Below are positions 46,101-56,494 of a stretch of 64,000 nucleotides of DNA, in pieces; the first letter of the stretch is position 1; the number at the start of each line of letters is the position of its first letter. The DNA comes from Lampris incognitus (lineage: Eukaryota; Chordata; Actinopteri; Lampriformes; Lampridae), in contig NC_079211.1 in NCBI RefSeq assembly GCF_029633865.1, forward strand, positions 7,718,415 through 7,782,414. Direction: 5' to 3'. The notes beneath the pieces are model-generated. The model had not been told where the DNA came from. It did no database searches and saw nothing but the letters and a program-made list of their open reading frames with translations. Position numbers and translations under genes: made by a program.

Positions 46101-46531
46101 CTTGCATTTCTGCAGCGTGTGAACTCATGCATGTCCATCTCCAAGCAAGTTCAGCCCACTCTGACCGCCCCGCTCCACCTCGTCTCCTACCCAACTCCTA
46201 CCGACGCGAGTGCCCTCGGCTACTGTTAGGGGAAGTTGTGAACCCCGTTAAACGTGTCAGTCACCTTTGTCTGTGAACCCCGGTTCGTATTTGTCCCCCC
46301 TCACCAATCTAAAATCCTTTAGCTCGCCGTTGCCATGGTTTCCCTGAACCGCTGAGGATTCCGGTCGAGTTATAGCTTCCCGACACAAGCAACACCGCGT
46401 TAGCTTGGCTGACATTAGCGGTTCACCGCGTTTCGACCCCCCCCCAAAAAAAAGTAAAACGTGACTAAACCAAAAACGGGTTGGTAAAAGGTTGGATGAG
46501 CAGAAAGTGTAGGTTAATAAAAGTCTACCAT
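43109..46531 (-). CDS. cetn4: Centrin (cetn4), five coding exons, 171 residues
   Basis: An EF-hand calcium-binding protein of centrioles and ciliary basal bodies. Minus-strand exons are 46529-46531 (ATG only), 45339-45494, 45111-45239, 44189-44326 and 43109-43198. All are phase 0 with GT-AG junctions. EF-hand loops: residues 40-51 ([12 protein letters not shown]), 76-87 ([12 protein letters not shown]), 113-124 ([12 protein letters not shown]) and 149-160 ([12 protein letters not shown], fully canonical). The C-terminus [11 protein letters not shown] is the centrin signature. Exon 2 starting with ASGYRKP right after an acceptor means that the initiator ATG must sit alone in exon 1; the ATG at 46531 followed by gtagac fits and lies at the shared promoter. 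Calling it cetn4 rather than another centrin rests on its position between il21 and bbs12. Confidence is high for exons 2-5 and moderate for exon 1. Confidence 0.92.
43316..43905. repeat. Dispersed repeat in cetn4 intron 4
   Basis: It starts tcattcagcagacgcttttatccaaggcgac, an L2-LINE-like 3' motif. It continues with gagctgggtctttagc...gttccaccaccgggg and ctgttttgtaagcgagc blocks that I recognise as a common fish repeat. No protein is encoded. Confidence 0.6.
44450..44725 (-). repeat. Dispersed repeat family Y in cetn4 intron 3
   Basis: It is reversed relative to the copies at 14430 and 57770: ttgggagagagatccctcctctg, cttatccgatgagagggtctaaggacaggatg, tgtgatattgggctatacaaataaaattg. Confidence 0.75.
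45730..46130. mobile_element. Possible LTR-retrotransposon LTR fragment in cetn4 intron 1
   Basis: The segment has acacctgccacaccagctgacacctgcc, tatggaccagtcttcgctgg and ggttgtcccgtctgcttttgggttctttcccgatacgtgacaaaac. This layout resembles the 3' part of fish Gypsy LTRs, with the LTR end near 46026. No internal pol sequence is present. Low certainty. Confidence 0.3.
46329..46342 (+). promoter_or_regulatory. RFX X-box-like motif in cetn4 intron 1
   Basis: The sequence gttgccatggtttc matches the palindromic RFX consensus GTTRCCATGGYAAC at 12 of 14 positions. RFX factors drive ciliary genes, which fits both neighbours. Confidence 0.55.
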
Positions 46532-47060
46532 TTGAGAACACGTATCTCTTCTCCGGGTCCGATTTGAGGCGGCGGAGGTAGCGACAGCAACGGCTCGGAA
46601 GTTTGGCTTCGTGAAAATGACAAAGGGGGCGGGCGCCGTCCAATAGGACGCGCGGAAGCGCCGCCGCGTTCGCACGTCAGCCAATCGTTGCGTCAAGTGG
46701 GCGGGTTCAACGGGTTACGACGGCCCCCCCTCCCCTCCCCTTCGGTGCGTTTTTCTCGTCTCCTGGCAACGACGGGCGTCTTGGGCATGCGCGGTTTGAT
46801 CGCACCGGCGGCGGGAGCCGGAACGATGCGTTCGGTTCTTGTGGGGATTTGAAAGCGTTTCGACTCGCTTCCTGTTGACCGCGACAAGCCGCGGCGCAGG
46901 ACGCAGCGCAACTAAGTGCGTCTTGCAGATAAGTGCATGCTGGCGCTTGTGTGTGGGGGGGTAAACTGCATGTTTATTCCCTAACTGGTTTTGACGGGAG
47001 AACCAATACATTGACATTTAAGCGCCTGACCGGTCGCTGCTGCTGTTCGCACCTTGCAGC
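46532..47060. promoter_or_regulatory. Shared divergent promoter of cetn4 and bbs12
   Basis: Only about 530 bases separate the two start codons. The sequence is GC and CpG rich, with GC boxes (gggggcgggcg near 46625), ccaat boxes in both orientations (about 46639 and 46680), a gcatgcgcgg NRF1-like site near 46786, and an RFX X-box-like motif gtctcctggcaac at 46758-46770. No TATA box was seen. A second, stronger X-box-like site lies inside cetn4 intron 1 at 46329-46342. Confidence 0.7.
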
Positions 47061-49025
47061 ATGTCTGGAAGGACGCTCGTAAACCAAAGGCAGCACGTCG
47101 GTCTGCAGAAGCTCTCGGCGCTGGCAGGGGTCGCGCCGTCTTTTTTGGGACCCCACAAGAAATGGAAATTCATCCAGGATGGCGCAAACGGAGAGTGCGC
47201 CATCCTGGTCTGTTCCTGTTTCCGCCTCTTGGAGAACGCAGAAGTGACCTGTGCGGTGGGCCAGCTCGTTTGCGAGACTGTCCGGGCCCAGCAGAAGATT
47301 TACCACTCGGGGACGGGATGCCTTCTCTTTCTTGCAGGTGCGTGGAGTCGAGCCGCCCTGCAGTGTCTCCAGAAGGGGATCCCGGTGCCACACATCATCG
47401 CAGCCATGTCCGAAGGCATGGATATATGTTTGGACACGTGCAAGAAAACACGTGTCCCGATGGAGGATGTCTGTTTAACGTGCGCGGAGAATGGCGTTGC
47501 GACGTCTGAACAGTCACACCTCATGCTGCCGAAGCAACCGGCTGCGGGTCTCTCAAGAGAGATGCCCCGCCTCGGCTGGACAGTGGGAGGCAACAAGAAT
47601 CACAGCAGTCGTGCACCGTGGAAACCCAAACTCACTCACAGCCGGCATTTCTGTGAAGCCAAGTCTGATGTCTCCGCACTGTCAGCATCTCGTTCTCAGA
47701 ACTCAAAAACTGTGGACATCTCCCGTGTTGCCAGGGCAGTGTGCCATGGTTGTGTCCATGCGATGGATTTGGTGATCGAGGCCAGTCGACTGCAGTCACA
47801 AAGCAGTGCAGGAGACGCCTGCTGCTCGACCTTTGACGTCAGCAAGGTGGTGACTTGCCTTCTCCCCGGCTTGACAGAGGAGCACGCCTGTGTCTTGCCA
47901 GGCTGCGTGGTTCTGTTATCTGACGAGCGGGTTCCAGTGGCGCAGCACCTGCAGCAACGGCCCTTGACAGTTGCTCTCGTTAACGGCGACCTGTGTCACA
48001 AGTATCGCCACCTCGGCTTCAATAAGCCGACTGGTGTAGGACGCATGACCGACAAGTTGGAACCGGGCACTTTGGGCAAAGAGGACGAATGGACCGAGAG
48101 CGTTCTGAGGGTTCTGCTGAAAGTGAATGTGAATCTGGTGTTGGTGAGCGGAACTGTCAGCGAAAAACTGCTTCAGCGGTGCTTCAGTCACCACATATTA
48201 GTGGTGGGGAAAATAAAGGCCTCCGTTTTAAAGGCGTTTGCCAATGCAACGGGCGCAGTCCCCATCACATACGCCACACAACTAACTATGCACAGTGTAG
48301 GCACTGGGGCGCAGGTTGTCCTCTGGAGAGACGTCAGCAGCGACCAGAGGAGGCCATCGGTGGCTGTCAGCATCTCCACGGAGAGCAGCAGCGGGCTGGT
48401 CACAGCGGTCCTCGCTAGTTGTGTACATGGCAAACTGCAGGGGCTGGAGGACCAGTTCTGGAGCTGTTGTTATCGTTTGCATCACGCGCTCAAAGACCGA
48501 GAGCTCCTACCCGGTGCAGGAGTGACAGAGATGCTTTGCATTCACCACCTTCAAAAGCAGGCGGAGGTCCGTGTGAAGCGGCCCGCAGTCATGACAGGCG
48601 ATTCGGTCCAACCGCCTGAAGGTGACGGAGGAGGTAACCCTTACAGAGACGTAGTGCTGTGTCTCATGGCGGATGGACTCACAGACTATGTCTCCAACAT
48701 ATTGATGAACGGTGGAGGCTTTTCAAGATTGGGAGCCTGGACAGCAGTGGGCCAACAAGTGAGAGACTTAAAGGGAGAATTTAGCATCGATGCCAAGTTT
48801 TCCGGACTGTTATTAGCAAGTGATGCTGTGGAGAGCGGAGTCCCTTCAGACGGGCAGTCCGGAGAGGCAGCAGAACTGAAGGTTTATGATAATTTGAGTG
48901 TGAAGGTTGAAGCATGGAGGAAAGCTCTGGATCTGGTTTTCCTCGTGTTGCAGACTGATGCAGAGGTCATCACCGGCGTTGACCCTAAAACTGCCGGCGC
49001 ACAGGAAAACCTCTTTCTGCTATGA
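47061..49025 (+). CDS. bbs12: Bardet-Biedl syndrome 12 protein, chaperonin-like (654 residues)
   Basis: A vertebrate-specific group II chaperonin-like protein which, with MKKS/BBS6 and BBS10, helps to assemble the BBSome for ciliary traffic. It has a single uninterrupted coding exon, as in other vertebrates. The start at 47061 gives MSGRTLVNQRQHVGLQKLSA, matching the human N-terminal region (RVVNKRRHMGLQQLSS). Family landmarks follow: FLGPHKKWKFIQDG (near residue 30), AVGQLVCETVRAQ, FLAGAWSRAALQCLQKG and IIAAMSEGMDICL. At 654 residues it is somewhat shorter than the human protein (710). A central segment rich in Ser/Lys (about 150-215) looks disordered. It is divergently transcribed from cetn4. 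A polyadenylation signal aataaa lies at 49234-49239, giving a 3' UTR of about 230 bases. Confidence 0.95.
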   Translation: MSGRTLVNQRQHVGLQKLSALAGVAPSFLGPHKKWKFIQDGANGECAILVCSCFRLLENAEVTCAVGQLVCETVRAQQKIYHSGTGCLLFLAGAWSRAALQCLQKGIPVPHIIAAMSEGMDICLDTCKKTRVPMEDVCLTCAENGVATSEQSHLMLPKQPAAGLSREMPRLGWTVGGNKNHSSRAPWKPKLTHSRHFCEAKSDVSALSASRSQNSKTVDISRVARAVCHGCVHAMDLVIEASRLQSQSSAGDACCSTFDVSKVVTCLLPGLTEEHACVLPGCVVLLSDERVPVAQHLQQRPLTVALVNGDLCHKYRHLGFNKPTGVGRMTDKLEPGTLGKEDEWTESVLRVLLKVNVNLVLVSGTVSEKLLQRCFSHHILVVGKIKASVLKAFANATGAVPITYATQLTMHSVGTGAQVVLWRDVSSDQRRPSVAVSISTESSSGLVTAVLASCVHGKLQGLEDQFWSCCYRLHHALKDRELLPGAGVTEMLCIHHLQKQAEVRVKRPAVMTGDSVQPPEGDGGGNPYRDVVLCLMADGLTDYVSNILMNGGGFSRLGAWTAVGQQVRDLKGEFSIDAKFSGLLLASDAVESGVPSDGQSGEAAELKVYDNLSVKVEAWRKALDLVFLVLQTDAEVITGVDPKTAGAQENLFLL

Positions 49026-49233
49026 TGATGATGAGGATTGTGCTGTTTCTCAGTTCAATAAGAAACAAGGATTTCTTTGGACATTTTCTAAACACGTCTT
49101 ATCTCAAAGAGAAAGCGATGTGACATCCTTGAGGTTTTTATATACGCACTCAAGAAAGTCCTTTTGTTCGTTTGTTTTTTTTTTCTTTTCCCTGATGTGG
49201 GCATTTTTGTTAACGTAGCGGTCGCTGGATTTC

Positions 49234-49239
49234 AATAAA
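49234..49239 (+). terminator. bbs12: Polyadenylation signal of bbs12
   Basis: A canonical aataaa lies 209 bases after the stop codon, in T-rich context. Confidence 0.6.
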
Positions 49240-49259
49240 ATAGCATGTATTAGTTCAGA

Positions 49260-50220
49260 ATATGTCTTGAAACACGGCTTCATGCCACAGTTAAATTGGT
49301 CAAACACAATTATGTCGTTGTCCTAAAATTATTAAGTTCATTCACAATGATTGGCTGGGATTGTGATGCCTCCCTCCTACCACAAGGGGGAAGACAAATA
49401 CTTTGTAAGCTTTTAGCAGACACCTGTTGTCATGGGCAATTCACAGTGACTGATGCAGTAGAATCGGATCAGGCCCCGGGTCAGAGCCACAGCGCTCAGA
49501 TGACCCCAGGTTCCCTTGAAGAAATGCCAAACAGAACCTCCATGGCAAACAACACCGTGAACTCGAATCCAGTTCCTGACATCCGTTTAGTCTTATCCCC
49601 ATTCTGACTCTTTGGCCCATTTTTCCTGTCATGTGTCCCGGTCAGAGTGTCAAATAACCAAAGGAAACCATCACATAATGTAAAATCGTATCAACTCGAA
49701 TGCTGTTAATGTAAAACAAAACAATGCCCCAAGGTTATACTTTAAAGGCAGTTTCTAAAACACGTTCAGTTGACTGGCTTCTGTCCTTTTATCCTACTTG
49801 TGTGTGTCCGTAGTGTACTTGCCTTTTCATCCTTTTGTGGCCTGGTATTAACTGGAAGTCTTGCCGTTACTTATTTGTGTTTTGTTCTGCGGAATGCCTC
49901 AGCAGAACTGCTCCGCAGTCCCGCTTTACTGACGCCGCCGACCCGACCCTGACCCCGGCTGATCCACGAGAGGTCCCTTCAGCGGGCTCCTGTCAGCGCG
50001 GGAAAACCTCAACACTTACCCCGGAGGCCCAAAACGAAAAGGTATTTTGCACCTGACCGGGGTGCTTGGGACACTGTGTGCTGTACCAGCATGCTTTCAG
50101 TCTCCGTGCGTCTCCTGTGGGATTATTTTGCATACGCCTCATTATATTTTCCTGCGTCTTGACTCGCACTCGTCACGTGGTGGACTCTGTTCCTTGTCCC
50201 CTGTTCCTTGTCCCCCTACC
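49260..50220. other. Intergenic, nothing recognised
   Basis: Short frames only. A ccctgttccttgtccc direct repeat precedes the tandem-repeat element. Confidence 0.35.
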
Positions 50221-50226
50221 TGAAAC

Positions 50227-51113
50227 GACCACGGGCGGTAAAAATGACCGCCGGGTTTTAAACTCCCTATTCTGTCGAGATAAATACCCGACTGAGATAT
50301 GAGTGCATTGCATGTTAGTAGGTCTGTTAGGAAACGACCGACACCAAAATTAACATTTTAATAAACTATAATACTATTTGTCAAACAGTTTAAACTTCAG
50401 AGAGACATGGTCGAACAACGACCGGAACTTAAAAGCTACCAGGACGACCTTGAGCGGTCATTTTGACCGCCAGGGTTTTTAAACTCTACATTCTGTCGAG
50501 ATAAATACCCGACTGAGATATGAGTGCATTGCATGTTAGTAGGTCTGTTAGGAAACGACCGACACCAAAATTAACATTTTAAGAACTATAATACTATTTG
50601 TCAAACAGTTTAAACTTCAGAGAGACATGGTCGAACAACGACCGGAACTTAGAAGCTACCAGGACGACCTTGAGCGGTCATTTTGACCGCCAGGGTTTTT
50701 AAACTCTACATTCTGTCAAGATAAATACCCAATTGAGATATTAATACGTTGAATTTGTTAGTATGTCTGTTAAGAAACGACTGACACCAAATTTAATATT
50801 TTGACACCTTTTAATAGTATTTTTCAAGCAATTTAAAATGGCCGCCGTCCAACTCCTGTAAATACTGCAGCGAGGGCCTCGGTGGTAGCCGTGGTGCGTC
50901 TGTAGCGGCGTCTGTAACCAGACACGTTGGACATCATCAGAAATCGGGTTTAGACTATCTCTCTACACTGGAGGGCGCTAGTGTGCCTCTAGGACAGAGC
51001 AACGAACTTCACGAAGGAAATGACGCCACCAACACACGTCAAATAGTGACGTGACGCGCACGATGACGCACAGATTACGCACGGTCATTTTGACGGCTCG
51101 TGGTCTTTTTAGG
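50227..51113. mobile_element. Non-autonomous element with piggyBac-like ends and internal tandem repeats
   Basis: The left end ccacgggcggtaaaaatgaccgcc (50230) and the right end, whose complement is ccacgagccgtcaaaatgaccgtgc (51080-51104), form imperfect inverted repeats. The ggtcattttgacc core resembles piggyBac-type termini. Inside, a unit of about 220 bp is repeated about 2.4 times; the block tctgtcgagataaatacccg starts at 50271, 50492 and, diverged, 50712. Each unit ends in gcggtcattttgaccgc, itself a palindrome. No TTAA duplication was seen. Confidence 0.6.
50966..50978 (+). promoter_or_regulatory. CTCF-like motif
   Basis: The sequence cactggagggcgc matches the CTCF core (CASYAGRGGGCRS) at 12 of 13 positions. 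It lies between bbs12 and fgf2. Confidence 0.35.
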
Positions 51114-53300
51114 TAGATCTTATCATAACCGCTTTTTGTGCCATTGCTCTAAAACCCATTTTAATGCAAATATGTATGCAATTTTTGGAGCATTCAGGGG
51201 GCGGCAGGTCTGTATCTGTTTCTTTTTAGACTTTGAAAACCCAAAACCGTCCAGCCGGTCTGTCCTGGACACCACAGTGGGGATGGCTGACGGCGGAGGC
51301 ACGTGTTCAGACAGTGAAGAGGTTTCGGCTGAACTGGAGGTCCGCGGGTCGGCAGCAAGCCAACCTGTCCTCAGCTCTTCGTCTCTGCTGAGAGTGTCTT
51401 CTTCATGGGCTGTCTGGCTGCTGCACCTCTTCTCTCTGAGGGATGCTCTCACAGCCGGTGACGTAGGAACTGAAATGCATCCTAATGTAATTGCCATTTT
51501 GATGTAAACTACTTTGGACGAGGGTGGGGCGGGGTGGGGTGGGGGGGGTGTCAGTTAAATGCCTTAAACGTAATATTGTCATTTGAAGAACTTCATGAAA
51601 CACTCGCAATGACTTTAACTCGGGCATCAGCCAGCGAAGGTGTGGCGAATGGATGAATGAAAGGATGTGGCCAATATAAACGCCACACCGGGGAGGGAAA
51701 TGGTCACGACTAAACTACCTACACATCCAGCGGTTCATACTAACCGCTTTCATTTACTTCGTCTGGTGCGCTCTGTGTACACAGAAAACGTCCGTCTGAT
51801 TTCGTGTGAGACGGAGACGTTAGGGTTCGCTGAACATTTTTTTTACACGAAATAGCGGAAACCACCGTAAATGTTTTATTGCGTCCTAATTTTTCACTTC
51901 CAGCACTGAGCAGTCATTTTCTGTGGTTCTGAGCAATGAGACCACATTTCGAGTCCCACCTTAAAAGAGGTGACAGTAAAGTCTGCGGAGCGCCAAGCCC
52001 TTCCACGGTAGTCACCGGCACAGCTGTCGACCCCGTGACCTCGGGCAGTTTGAAATGTCGCTCTTAAAGAGTTAATTAAAGCGGAAGTCTGGGTTATGTC
52101 ATGGACGTTTGAATTCTGGCTGCTGAAAAACACTTGTTGGATTTGAAATCTTTTTTTTATTTTTTTACAACGTTTATATGTCCCGGTGCAGGTCTGCTTC
52201 GACTGCAGGCCTCGCGATGACCTCACATGCCGTGCACCAAAACTCATTTATAACTTTCAAATGAAGTCATTAAAAAGAAAAAAAAAAGAAAAAGAAAATA
52301 GATTTCACAGTTCAAGAAAAAAGTGGTCTGAATAAGGCGGGTAGTGTGGAGACAGTGTCTCAGAAGGGGACATTTTGCTGCCAATACATTTGCGAGGCCT
52401 TAAAATAGCTGAATGAGGCCTGTTGTTCAGGAACAACTGCTTACTCACGACTCCTAAACGCTGGGGACAAAAGGCAGGTGTCGTTCCGCTGTCAGCTCAC
52501 AGGACTTGGTCTAAACCGAAAATGCCAGCGGGGACATTTCACCCACAGTCGACAGGATTTAAACTGACACTCTTTAACAAGGAACAATAACAACTAATAA
52601 ACTCAATAGTAATTAACAATCAACAAGAGTAAGTTTAACGGTAGAAAACCATCAACTCCTAAATCACCAACATGTCAGGGGACAAGTAGAGATCAATCAA
52701 TCAGTCAATCAATCAATCAATCAATCACTTCGTGCAATGAGACAGTCACAGTGCAGAATAAGAACAGCACACACACATATTTGCATATCACGAAGGTTCA
52801 CAATATCAAGAGGAGACGGCAACACCTCCTCTAATAATAACTGCATATGTGCAAATTTGCTTTTATGTGCAAAGGGGCAAAAACAGTTAAGTAGAAAGAG
52901 TAGGTTGTGGGGTTAGAAAACAACGAGACAGGAGACGTGAGAGTAGACGTAGCCGAGGTAGTTTACTAGCTCCAACTTAGCATGTCATACATCTGACAAC
53001 GACGCTGAACTGACTGCGAACCGGAAGCGGAAGTGCATTATCTGACCCCTCGCCTCTTCCCTTAAAGGTACACCGTCCTCTTAGGTGAATGTCTCTCGAT
53101 ATATAGATGTGGGTCACCACAAGGCCATATTTTTCACGAGTTGAGAACGACTCGCGGTTGGTCAACAGACGTCAACAGAGAGTCAATGAAGCCTCAACAA
53201 ACCGTTGTGGTTCGGCTGATATTGGAAGTCATTTTACACCGAAAATAATACATTTAAAAGGCCCATGAATGACATGTTACCCCCATCTTGATTTTCCTAT
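51114..53300. other. Intergenic, nothing recognised
   Basis: No repeat family or gene was recognised. A G-rich tract at 51520-51552, an A-rich tract near 52275 and (tcaa)n at about 52690-52727. Confidence 0.4.
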
Positions 53301-53327
53301 AATTACATGTCTCCTTGACAGACATTT

Positions 53328-53753
53328 TTTTTTCCTCCCCAGTTGTATTTGGCCAATTATCCCACTCGTCCGAGCCGTCCCGGTCGCTGCTCCACCCCCT
53401 CTGCTGATCCGGGGAGGGCTGCAGACTACTGCATGCCTCCTCCGATACACGTGGAGTCACCAGCCGCTTCTTTTCACCTGACAGTGAGGAGTTTCACCAG
53501 GGGGACGTAGTGCATGGGAGGATCACGCTAGTCCCCCCAGCCCTCCCCCCCCGATCAGGCGCCCCGACCAACCAGAGGAGGCGCTAGTGCAGCGACCAGG
53601 ACACATACCCACATCCTGCTTCCCGCCCGCAGACACGGCCAATTGTGTCTGTAGGGACGCCCAACCAAGCCGACGGTAACACGGGGATTCGAACCGGTGA
53701 TCCCCCATGTTGGTATGCAACAGAATAGACCGCCACGCTACCCGGACGCCCCT
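53328..53753 (-). mobile_element. tRNA-derived SINE, family B, full length
   Basis: Reversed: tail tcctccccagttgtatttgg, body cagccgcttcttttcacctgacag, then ggattcgaaccggtgatc (B box) and accgccacgctacccggacgcccc (the tRNA-like head) at 53753. Confidence 0.93.
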
Positions 53754-54085
53754 GACAGATGGGTATTTTGATTGAAAGAAGTTCAGCGTGGATTCAGACT
53801 GTCCAGAAGTGACATAAATGTTTTTGAAAATTTCACCTTAGGTGCTCCAAGAAGGGGCGTTCACCTGTCACTCACCTGAGAGAAACTAACAGGAAGTAAG
53901 ACATAGCAGAGCAATATGAGATATACAGAGTAAGAGATAACACTGGAAAGCTGGAAGAACACTTAATCTACAATACATGCACTGTATGTCATAAACCGTC
54001 CAAATGGAGAGAATAGGGCGAGTAATAGGCAAGTTTGCTGCACATGAGTCTTCTCTCTTTACCAGTTTATAACACTCAGAACTGC

Positions 54086-54206
54086 TATCCATCCATTATC
54101 TGAACCGCTTATCCTGCTCTCAGGGTCATGGGGATGTTGGAGCCTGTCCCAGCAGTCATTGGGCGGTAGGCAGGGAGACACCCTGGGCAGGCCGCCAGGC
54201 TATCAT
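54086..54206 (-). mobile_element. Truncated SINE, family A, 3' part
   Basis: Tail tatccatccattatctg, then cttatcctgctctcagggtc and ggcaggccgccaggc. The head is missing. Confidence 0.85.
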
Positions 54207-54277
54207 AACTAAATTATGATGCAATTGCAATGAATTTAAGCCCAAACATTCAAAATACCAGCATTGTGATCCAAAAC

Positions 54278-54965
54278 CTGGTGTGGGAAGACGGTGGCGC
54301 AAATTCATGTTTGCGGCGGCCTCACCCAGTACCGTCCATGCAGTGTGTTTGTCCACATCTGCATCTAAGTTTGTCTTCGTTTGATGGCTGGGAGAGCTGG
54401 TGCTGGATCAGCTGGGAGAGCTTGGTCTGCTGCATCCTGTGGGCCCAGGGACCACGGCCCTGCCTGGAGCTGTGCCCGAAGTGGTAACACCGAGGGCAGT
54501 CTGACAGGACGCAGAAGCGGGGCAGGCTAAGCTAACTGCTAGTCCATGCAGGCCGGCGGTTCTGAAAACACCAAGGGCGGTCTGGCGGCGGACTCGCCTA
54601 GCCTTGACTGGGTTTTTAGTGTCGTCGTGTGGACTGCGTGGAGGTCAAAGGTGTCTGGCTGGGGGAGCTAGCATTGGATTGGCTGAGGGAGCTTGGTCTG
54701 CTGCATCCTGTGGGCCCAAGGACCCACGGCCCTGACCGGAGCTGCTCCCGAAGAGGGAACACTGAGGGCGGTCTGACAGGACACGGTAGCAGGGCAGGCT
54801 AAGCTAACTGCTAGCCCATGCAGACCGGCAGTTCTGACAGTCATCTTGGCTGGCGTTCGTTCTCCTGGACAGTGATTTTTTTTTTAGTTTGGATATGTGT
54901 TAGTTTGGATATGTGTTCTTGTGGTTCTTGGAGATTTTGGATGTGTTTTTGTCTTTGTGTTGTCT
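54278..54965 (+). mobile_element. Repeat family X, copy 2
   Basis: Start ctggtgtgggaagacggtggcgc, the cctcacccagtaccgtccatgcagtg block, two rounds of a gctgggagagct...aagctaactgctag module, and an end near ttggatgtgtttttgtctttg. Its first ATG of the YY1-like site is mutated (agacgg). Confidence 0.7.
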
Positions 54966-56290
54966 ATTACGGCAATAATGGAAAGTTTAATGAGCAACAG
55001 CAACAACTTCTGGAGATTTGCCCACATGCAAGGAGCTCCAGTTGAGCTGCACAGTGGACCAGAGTAGAAGGCTGGAGTTTACAGGGATGCTTCACACTAG
55101 TATTGATATATGTAACTGTGAAGGAGATGCAGAGCTCCACTGAGGAAGTGCACTTGTGCTCGGAAAAACCGTTTCCTGCTTGAATGCAGGTTGGGGGGGG
55201 GGGGGAGAAAAGCATCTTTAAGCCGTTTCGAGATGATTTGGTTGGTTTGTCCCAAACCCATCGTGGCTCTTCCAGCAGTGGGAGCAGATGTTAGACTGAA
55301 CAGCAGTGCAGCTTACATGGGTTTAGTCACTGCTTTGGCCTGGACACGGTCGGATGTTTCAGCGACCATCTCCGCCTTGTCACCAAAGTGACGTCAACCG
55401 AGAGCACAGCTGAGTTTCTGCTCCTCCAACGTCTGTGTCAGATGTGGTAGCCTCTGGCCGTAGGTCCAGACCAGTGCCTATTTTTTGTTAGCGGAATGAA
55501 CTTGCTGATGGTCTTCAAAGAAAGGGGGAAAAAAAAAACAACAAAAAAAACTGCAGACTTGCTTCCTTCGCTGACCATTTTCTACGAAGCCCTTTGCAGA
55601 GGTTTTGGGTTAGCGTTGAAATATATCAGTGTTCTCATCCTTGTCTTCTCATGGGATTAGTATTATCAGCGTCCTTTCATTAGACCCTGCTCTTTCTCTG
55701 CCCTGTGTGTGGCTGTTTTATAAAGGTGAATTCCACTTTGCGAAGCGCAGATCTGTCTCTCCAGACTGCCTGCGGTCCTTCTTCTGCCCCTGTTTTCCAC
55801 GGTTTGAGTAGCCGTGGCTAAATTAACGAACCGGCGGTGACGTTAACACGTTTTGTGCCGGAGTCCTCACTACTCTTGGTTTTCTATGGGGTCTCAGTGA
55901 CGCATTTCTAGTTGCACCTCCCCCCCCCCTCCCCCTTCCTCATTCCCCTTTCATTTCTCCTCTTCTTCAGGGTTGGTCAGCTCAAGGAGTGTGTCAGTGG
56001 GAGTATGCCTGTGTGTGTGTGTGGGGGGGGGCGTGTGTGCGTGTGCTTGGGCGCATGCGAACTGAGGCCCAGAGGGGAAAGCCTTCCACAGATTCAAGCC
56101 AGCTGCCGTGCTGTAAACATTTCATTTGCAAGAAAAGTGGAGGAAAGAGGAAGAGCGAGAGAGGAACCCACATGTGTCCCCCTACCAGTGAGCTCAAAGT
56201 ATCCTGCCACAGCAGCTGACGACGCTACAAAAAGTGGATTTTAAGGCTCAAGACGTTAACGGCTAGCCGAGGAGTTCTCTGTCTGCCCGT
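54966..56290. other. Upstream region of fgf2, no repeat recognised
   Basis: A poly-G tract at 55194-55206 and an A-rich tract at 55538. Nothing coding was recognised. An upstream noncoding exon of fgf2 may lie here, because an acceptor-like site follows at 56313. Confidence 0.35.
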
Positions 56291-56353
56291 CTCTCTCTCT
56301 CTCTCTCTCACAGAGGCATGCTACCCTGGAGGGGGGTCGCTGAAGCGAACTGA
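56289..56353 (+). promoter_or_regulatory. fgf2: Leader of fgf2: (CT)n acceptor-like site and short upstream ORF
   Basis: A (CT)n tract ending cacag at 56313 looks like a strong splice acceptor, so the leader may start with a spliced exon. An upstream ATG at 56318 opens a frame of 11 codons ending TGA at 56353, about 140 bases before the fgf2 start, and could dampen translation. Confidence 0.4.
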
Positions 56354-56494
56354 CCCCCGGGGTTAAGCGGAATCAGGTTGTGCTGAGGAGGAGTGGGCAG
56401 GGGAGGAGGTTTGTGGGAGGCCACCGAGGGGCCGCCGTGCTGCTGGGAAGCAGACGTATAGCAGTGGCAGCGTAGGGAGAAACGAGGAGGTGAG

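Noticed and set aside
47170-47391. Minus-strand frames over bbs12
   Set aside because: They are shadows of the GC-rich bbs12 coding sequence.
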